A DNA stretch of 64,000 nt from Sedimentisphaerales bacterium (GTDB lineage Bacteria; Planctomycetota; Phycisphaerae; Sedimentisphaerales; Anaerohalosphaeraceae), in NCBI GenBank assembly GCA_028282905.1, contig JANQGW010000184.1:1-64000 (forward strand). Direction: 5' to 3'. Position numbers and translations under genes: made by a program. The notes beneath the pieces are model-generated. The model did no database searches. It saw only the letters and a program-made list of their open reading frames with translations, and was not told where the DNA came from. Shown here in pieces: positions 59,401 to 64,000 of the stretch. Position 1 is the stretch's first letter. The number at the start of each line of letters is the position of its first letter.

Positions 59401-60599
59401 GAAGCCGCATCCGCTTTTTCAAGTTTTTCTTTCAGTGTTTGGATTGTCGTTTCCAGCAGCTGTTTCTGGGTGCGGAAGTCGTCCTGTGTCTGTTCGAGCG
59501 TGTGCTGCAGATTTTGGACTTGTTTTGTGCGGCTCTGCTCGGACTGTGTACGGTTTGCCAACTCCACCTTCAATTGTTCAGTCGTTTGCTGCAATTGCTG
59601 TTGAACTGCTTGTGCTTCCTGACGTTGAGCGGTCAACGTATCGGATTCGGATACGGCTGCTTCCAGCTTTTCCGTTAACGCCTGAATCTGCGACTGAAGC
59701 GACTCTTTTTCAGTCCCAAAATCATTCTGTGTTTTCTCCAGCGTATTCTGCAGGCTCTGTAGTTGCTGTGATCGTTCCTCGACAGATTTCGTTTGGCTTT
59801 CAAGCTGCTCCGTAAGTTGTTGAACGGTAAGCTGGGATTGCTGCTGGGCCTGTTGCTGTTGTGTGGATAGAGCTTTTGATTCGGAAGCGGCCTTTTCCAG
59901 TTTTTCGGTTAGTGCCTGGATTTGGGATTCCAGTGCTTTTTTCTGAGTTTCAGATTCCTGCTGTGTTTTTCGAAGCGTTTCCTGTAAAAAGCCACATTTT
60001 TTGCTGAGGGAGTCTTTTTCGGCGTTAAAACCATCCAGCTTCTCCAGAAGTTGCTGTTTCTCCGTGCCGATTGCCTCCACATCCTGATTCAACTGCAATT
60101 GCTTTTTAACCGCCTGCTCTTTTTCACTTCGTTCGGCGGCTATTGTTTGTTGGAGTTGGTCTATCGCAACCTTAAGGCTCTCACCTTCCTGCCGGCGGGA
60201 GGCCAGTTCGTTCTGCGCCTGTTGCAGCTTGTAGCGAAGCTGTTGGACATCTGCTATTGGTTCGGCTTGACCGGACATCGCCGCTGCAAGGACGGCACCA
60301 GCCTTTTTATCTCCTTTAGCGGCTGCCTTCGGAGTCTTTTGCTGTTGAACGGTATCCAGTGACGGTATTTGTCCGGGCTGGGCAGGCTTAGATGGCTGAT
60401 CGGAAGGGGGCTTTGAGGTTTTAGAAGCCAACGAGTTGGAATCATTGACAACCGGAGCTGCCGGCTGTTCGGCAATTTTCTTCCGTCGGGGCGCAGACGC
60501 ATCAGGCTTGCGAATCGCTCCGAGGGCTTTTCGCAAATCCGATTTACACTGCAAAATATCAGCGTCTAATGATTGATTATCCAGTTTTTCGTCCGGCAT
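56406..60599 (-). CDS. Giant coiled-coil protein with long-period internal repeats
   Basis: ORF 56406..60635; ATG at 60599 (MPDEKLDNQ) has SD GGGAGGGTGTAATG. Pro-rich N-terminus, ~1000 aa of Gln/Glu-rich coiled coil, separate C-terminal segment. Confidence 0.85.
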   Translation of the reverse strand: MPDEKLDNQSLDADILQCKSDLRKALGAIRKPDASAPRRKKIAEQPAAPVVNDSNSLASKTSKPPSDQPSKPAQPGQIPSLDTVQQQKTPKAAAKGDKKAGAVLAAAMSGQAEPIADVQQLRYKLQQAQNELASRRQEGESLKVAIDQLQQTIAAERSEKEQAVKKQLQLNQDVEAIGTEKQQLLEKLDGFNAEKDSLSKKCGFLQETLRKTQQESETQKKALESQIQALTEKLEKAASESKALSTQQQQAQQQSQLTVQQLTEQLESQTKSVEERSQQLQSLQNTLEKTQNDFGTEKESLQSQIQALTEKLEAAVSESDTLTAQRQEAQAVQQQLQQTTEQLKVELANRTQSEQSRTKQVQNLQHTLEQTQDDFRTQKQLLETTIQTLKEKLEKADAASTALTEQQQESQAQQQQSEQTIRQLQEEVNRRTQTEQNLAQQMNAQKETLQQSQNDFETEKQALESRIQMLVVKLETTIAESNELTTRHQQTQTQQQQNEQTIQQLKEELDNRTQANQNQSLQLQNLKSTLDQTEDDYRTQKQLLETTIQTLKEKLEKAATESESLSEQSRQSESQKQQLEQTIVQLREELERRSQTEQNQSEQLENLQSTLEQTQNSYQAEKQALETHLQALTDKYDSAVSASNELTTQHQQGQSDNQQLRQTVEQLRKELEERGQSEQSKNQQLQNLQNTLEQTQNSYQTEKQALESQVQVLTEKYESAASESNDLTAQCQQKQSEKQQLQQTVEQLRKELDERSHSQLSQNQQLQNLQNILQQTQDSFQAEKQTLESQVQTLTEKYESTVSASNELTAQHQQGQSDNQQLRQTVEQLRKELEERGQSEKNKNQQFQNLQSTLEQTQDDFRTQKQLLETTIQTQKEQLEKAAANSAELTEQRQQNQDRLQDLQQTIEHLQNEFNTKAQAESQYKQELDTLRQQMAENQAAEAKVSALQEQIGQLEQRNHQLADEKQAMLDNAETLSNEIIVLKDRVDELKIAASQTHQIREELKETETVLSNERTAKRSLEGQLQETEEKLATAEEDNQRLSELLEQKTEQQTGLQADYESLESQFVRFRDQEEHEMTGLLKELDTFRSRSRQLQEDFEQTRHEYEAYQVQTAGELDILNEKNSLLQNDNITLTEELKRYKTDQQKNETDLERLVAIESQLEVAQAELIDERCCSQNLRSECEQLQTALGETREEKESLLSAMEQHQENQSQLQHEIDRLTESNELIQEEVLQAQEKIQTLTDEKEHIQAGFEMPLETVEADSQKDFYEPDEVEPEISTTAKEPDGIVPTFNLAEQIMEQQRRSVSQRRQRVAPAPAAASKAKSSVARVVQQYVNTAQPEMPAPSRNRHLGIQHHPWTDHSLTSFQQDILQEIVRKDLGLVHRKSLVHPGSTSMNN
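57812..59990 (-). repeat. Tandem 243-bp (81-aa) coding repeat array, about 9 units (first degenerate, ~78 aa)
   Basis: Units of 'LQxTLEQTQxxFxTxKQxLExxIQxLxEKLExAxxxSxxLTxQxQQxQxxxQQLxQTxxQLxxELxxRxQxEQxxxQQLQN' counted as eight consecutive 81-residue blocks. Confidence 0.85.
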
Positions 60600-60702
60600 T
60601 ACACCCTCCCATAAAAAGTTTACCCTTTTTACCATAAATTGGCCCGAAAATCAAGGTTAGGGCGTTCTTTTTATGTAATCGAGATCCCTATCACAGCATT
60701 TT

Positions 60703-61926
60703 TTAAAGCTGCTGCGGCCCCAGTGACATCAGTGTGTAGCGACTGGGATTCAATTGTTCGATAAGTCGGGAAACATCATCCAGCGTTACCGTCTTAATCT
60801 GATCGACTTCCTGCTGGACGGTCTGGTAATGATGATTATAAGTCCAATTGAATCCGAGGCTTACAAGTCGTCCCATGGGCTGTTCACACTTGAGTGTCAT
60901 GGCGCTGAGAACTTTGTTGCGTGCTGTTTCCAGTTCTGCCTGTGTGACGCCATTGGTCTGAATATCCGTGTGCATGGCGTCAATCGTTTCCAGAACACTG
61001 CTGACCTTATCCGGCCCGCAGCAGATGTAGCTGTAGAACACACCCGCGCCGTCCATGGACTCACACTGCATCACGGCGATATCGGCCAGTGCCGGGTCCA
61101 CCAAGGCCCAGTAATAGCGGGAGCCGGTTTCATCGCCCAGCATCATCCCCAAAAGCGAGGCCGCATAGCGACGCGGATCCTGCATCGAAACCGTCGGACT
61201 GAGCAGGCACAGGTGTTGGCGTACCAGATTGTCATTTTGAACGTGTTTTTTCTTGAACGTGCCTTCAAATTCACTCAGGGGTCGGGGCGAATCCATGGTT
61301 TCCCAGACGCCGCAATGTTTTTCGGCCAGTGTACAGAGGCGGTCGAAGTTGAAATTTCCGCAACAAGCCAAAACCATATTGTTCGGGGCATAGCGACTCG
61401 AAAAATAGTTCCGCATTTGGTCGGCACTCATGTCGGTAATGCTCTCATTGGTGCCGAGAACGCTGTTGCCGCAGCAGTGTGAGCCGAAATGCAGTGCCCG
61501 GCCCTGATCCATCACGTCAAACTGCGGCAAGTCCTTGTACATCGCGATTTCTTCGAGAATGACATTTTTTTCCAGATTAAAATCGTCATCCCGCAGTGTT
61601 GCCCGCATGAGCTGCATCCACAGGGCAGCGACATCTTCCAGGTATTCCGGCAGTACCGCCGCATAATAAACGGTATTTTCTTCACTGGTAAAGGCGTTAA
61701 ACTTGGCCCCCAATCGGTCAAAGGCCTCGTTGACCTCCAACGGTGAAAGTTTTTCCGTGCCTTTGAACATCATATGTTCCAGAAAGTGCGAAACACCGCT
61801 GATTTCAGGGCTTTCGTCTCGTGAACCGGTTTTTACAAAAAAACCAACCGCTGCCGACTGAGCCGCGTCGTTAACCTCACCGATAATTGTCAGGCCGTTA
61901 TCCAGTTGTCTGTGTTTAAATTCCAT
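60703..61926 (-). CDS. M16 family zinc metallopeptidase, catalytic subunit
   Basis: 'SGVSHFLEHMMFKGTEKLSPLEV' contains the inverted zinc motif HxxEH. Confidence 0.93.
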   Translation of the reverse strand: MEFKHRQLDNGLTIIGEVNDAAQSAAVGFFVKTGSRDESPEISGVSHFLEHMMFKGTEKLSPLEVNEAFDRLGAKFNAFTSEENTVYYAAVLPEYLEDVAALWMQLMRATLRDDDFNLEKNVILEEIAMYKDLPQFDVMDQGRALHFGSHCCGNSVLGTNESITDMSADQMRNYFSSRYAPNNMVLACCGNFNFDRLCTLAEKHCGVWETMDSPRPLSEFEGTFKKKHVQNDNLVRQHLCLLSPTVSMQDPRRYAASLLGMMLGDETGSRYYWALVDPALADIAVMQCESMDGAGVFYSYICCGPDKVSSVLETIDAMHTDIQTNGVTQAELETARNKVLSAMTLKCEQPMGRLVSLGFNWTYNHHYQTVQQEVDQIKTVTLDDVSRLIEQLNPSRYTLMSLGPQQL

Positions 61927-61944
61927 TATCTAAAGTCTCTGTCA

Positions 61945-63171
61945 TCAAAGGGTTATATCGGTCGGACCGATGGTGACGACCGTGTAGTTTTCAAATGGAT
62001 TGGCTTGAAGCACGCCTTCAACGTTGGCGATGCTGAGGGATTCGATCTTATCGCGTATCTCATCCAACTCGCGTACCCGGTTCAGCAGGAAGAAATCGCC
62101 AGCGATACCACCGGAACGGGCTGAAGTGGACTCACCCTGCATAATCAGCGACGTTTTGAGGCCGACTTTGGCACGCTGCATTTCGTCGGCAGTAATGCCG
62201 TCCTTGAGGGTGTTAAACTGCTCCAGCGTCACATCCAGAGTCTCCTGGGCCTTTTCAGGTGTTGTGCCTGCATAGCAGGAAATACCGGCGAAATCCTTGA
62301 GCGTCCGGTACCGTGCGCCAACGGCATAGCAAAGGCCGCGTTTTTCGCGTACCTCGGTAAACAGCCGGCTGCTCATACTACCCGACAGCACCGAAACGGC
62401 TGCCATTAACTCATAATAGCAGTCCGCGGAAATCGGCGGAACCGTTGTCATCAGCCCGATGTGCACCTGGGCGCCTTGTGTCGGGTAATGGGTATAAGGT
62501 TTTCCCTGAAAAACCGGCTCGATCACCGGCGGCTGGTATGGATCATCAACGCTGAACAACTGTTCCATCTGCCGGCAAACCGCATCAAAATCATAGTTGC
62601 CGCAAATCGAAAAGATGGTTTGCGACGGATGGAATGTTTGCTTGACAAGCTGTTGCACCGTTTCCGGTGTCAAGGCTGCCAATTCATCGGCTTTGCCCAA
62701 GGCTGACCGGCCGTACGGTTCCGGGTAAAATTGCTCGGCCAGATGGATCATGACCTTTTGACGCGGATCGTCGTCCAGGCCTTCCAATTCGCTGACGGCC
62801 AATTGCCGGGAAAGTTCAAATTGCTCGGCTTCAAGCTGCGGTCGCAGCAGGATATCTGCAAACAGATCCAGGGCCACCGACAGATTGCCTGCTTCCAGCG
62901 ATGCACTGATATTCAGATGGTTGGCCGAGACCGATGTGTGCCGGTGAATCCCCAGTCCGTCCAAAGCTTCAATCAGTTGGCGGCTGTTGCGGTTGCCGGC
63001 GCCGCGGAACAGCCAGTCGCTGATGACTGCCGATGCTCCACAGCAACCCGCCGGCAGCATCGCTGCGCCTGCCGGCAGCAGAAAATGAAACGAAACGGAT
63101 TGAACATGGTCGAGGCGTTCGCCCAGCAGCACCATGCCGTTTTTCAATGTATATTGATCTAATGTGCTCAT
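61945..63171 (-). CDS. M16 family peptidase-like protein, probably non-catalytic
   Basis: M16 fold ('SLTVREKRGLCYAVGARY'-type region 'FTEVREKRGLCYAVGARYRT') but the HxxEH position reads 'SAVISDWLFRGAG'. Confidence 0.9.
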   Translation of the reverse strand: MSTLDQYTLKNGMVLLGERLDHVQSVSFHFLLPAGAAMLPAGCCGASAVISDWLFRGAGNRNSRQLIEALDGLGIHRHTSVSANHLNISASLEAGNLSVALDLFADILLRPQLEAEQFELSRQLAVSELEGLDDDPRQKVMIHLAEQFYPEPYGRSALGKADELAALTPETVQQLVKQTFHPSQTIFSICGNYDFDAVCRQMEQLFSVDDPYQPPVIEPVFQGKPYTHYPTQGAQVHIGLMTTVPPISADCYYELMAAVSVLSGSMSSRLFTEVREKRGLCYAVGARYRTLKDFAGISCYAGTTPEKAQETLDVTLEQFNTLKDGITADEMQRAKVGLKTSLIMQGESTSARSGGIAGDFFLLNRVRELDEIRDKIESLSIANVEGVLQANPFENYTVVTIGPTDITL

Positions 63172-63206
63172 ATTTTTTTGCTTTGAGATTATGAGTATTC
63201 GTTGTG

Positions 63207-64000
63207 TTATGCGACCGCGGCTTCCGAGTCACTGTCGGTGCTTTCAAACTGAACGCTGATTTTCTTGCTCACGCCTTGAGTCTGCATCGTAATACCGTAC
63301 AGAACGTCCGCAATACTCATCGTGCGTTTAGAGTGTGTAATCACGATAAACTGTGATAGCTTCTGGAACTCCTGGACAATCAGGTTAAACCGTTCGTTGT
63401 TGGCCTCATCCAGTGCCGCATCCACTTCGTCCAATACACAGAACGGCGACGGTTTGCTCTTGAAGACCGAGAACAGCAGGGCAATTGCGGTCATGGTTTT
63501 CTCGCCGCCGCTGAGCAGTGTGATGGTTCGTGGTTCTTTGCCCGGAGGCCGTGCGATGATATCGATACCGCTTTCGAGAATATCTTCGGGATTATCCAGC
63601 AGGATATCCGCCTTGCCGCCGCCGAAGAGTTTACGGAAAATCTGCTGGAAGTTTTCGCGGATGTCATTAAACGTCGTGCGGAATTTCTCCAGGCTTTCCT
63701 TGTTGATCTTGGCAATCAACTGTTCAAGCTGAACCTTGCTCTGGTTGAGGTCTTCGACCTGTGAGGCCAGGAAGTCGTAGCGTTCTTCGAGGTCTTTCTG
63801 CTGATCAATCGCATCAACGTTGACATTGCCAAGCCGCTCGATCTTACCGCGAAGCATCTTGATTTCTTCCCGGACCTGATCCCAGTCCACATCTTCCTGC
63901 TCAAAGCTCTCGTAGGCTTCAGCCAGTTCGATTTGCAATTCCTCGCGGACACGCTGGGTCAGGTCTTCTTCCTTCACCTGCAGTTGACTCAGGGAAAGCT
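63207..64000 (-). CDS. smc: Chromosome segregation protein SMC, C-terminal part (continues outside window)
   Basis: 'LLSGGEKTMTAIALLFSVFKSKPSPFCVLDEVDAALDEANNERF...QFIVITHSKRTM'. Frame open to the window edge (LSLSQLQVKEEDLTQR). Confidence 0.93.
   Translation of the reverse strand, partial: LSLSQLQVKEEDLTQRVREELQIELAEAYESFEQEDVDWDQVREEIKMLRGKIERLGNVNVDAIDQQKDLEERYDFLASQVEDLNQSKVQLEQLIAKINKESLEKFRTTFNDIRENFQQIFRKLFGGGKADILLDNPEDILESGIDIIARPPGKEPRTITLLSGGEKTMTAIALLFSVFKSKPSPFCVLDEVDAALDEANNERFNLIVQEFQKLSQFIVITHSKRTMSIADVLYGITMQTQGVSKKISVQFESTDSDSEAAVA

Noticed and set aside
1-64000. CRISPR array, rRNA, tRNA or prophage
   Set aside because: No regularly spaced direct repeats, no tRNA T-loop/acceptor patterns, no rRNA-like sequence and no phage structural genes were recognised on either strand.

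Overview
The window looks like a chromosomal segment of a Planctomycetota/Phycisphaerae-type bacterium. That placement is inferred from PEP-CTERM, dockerin-like tails, Tat-exported Gfo/Idh oxidoreductases, sulfatases, H-X9-DG pilin-like proteins, a CotH/LTD protein and an ECF sigma/membrane anti-sigma pair. Layout: (i) ~1-25 kb is a glycan-catabolism-like accessory region, with a CotH/LTD protein, a DUF5107-TPR-DUF6067 giant, AraC, a URO-D-like protein, three Gfo/Idh oxidoreductases, PmoA/DUF6807, ThuA, two sulfatases and a truncated third sulfatase next to a small hairpin-bounded insertion. (ii) ~25-34 kb carries Nox/Rrf2, aspartate kinase, SNase, MATE, an FG-GAP/VCBS protein with an in-frame TGA, GNAT and an ABC permease. 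(iii) ~34-45 kb is a collinear run of three SPFH/HflK-HflC-like proteins, a heavy-metal P-type ATPase, an ABC exporter and a membrane-anchored helical-repeat-like protein. (iv) ~45-64 kb carries sigma/anti-sigma, pilins, UvrD/PcrA, Pgi, ManC, RuvX, a DM13-Spondin_N-dockerin protein, Pgl, a giant coiled coil with 81-aa repeats, an active/inactive M16 peptidase pair and the SMC C-terminus. The most notable observation is a single in-frame TGA in an otherwise intact FG-GAP/VCBS reading frame (30739-32286). It is followed 13 nt later by a perfect 7-bp hairpin with a UGU loop, which fits bacterial SECIS geometry, so this is a candidate undescribed selenoprotein. Nonsense mutation or sequencing error remains the main alternative. 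All calls come from reading the sequence and the supplied ORF track; no database search was possible.
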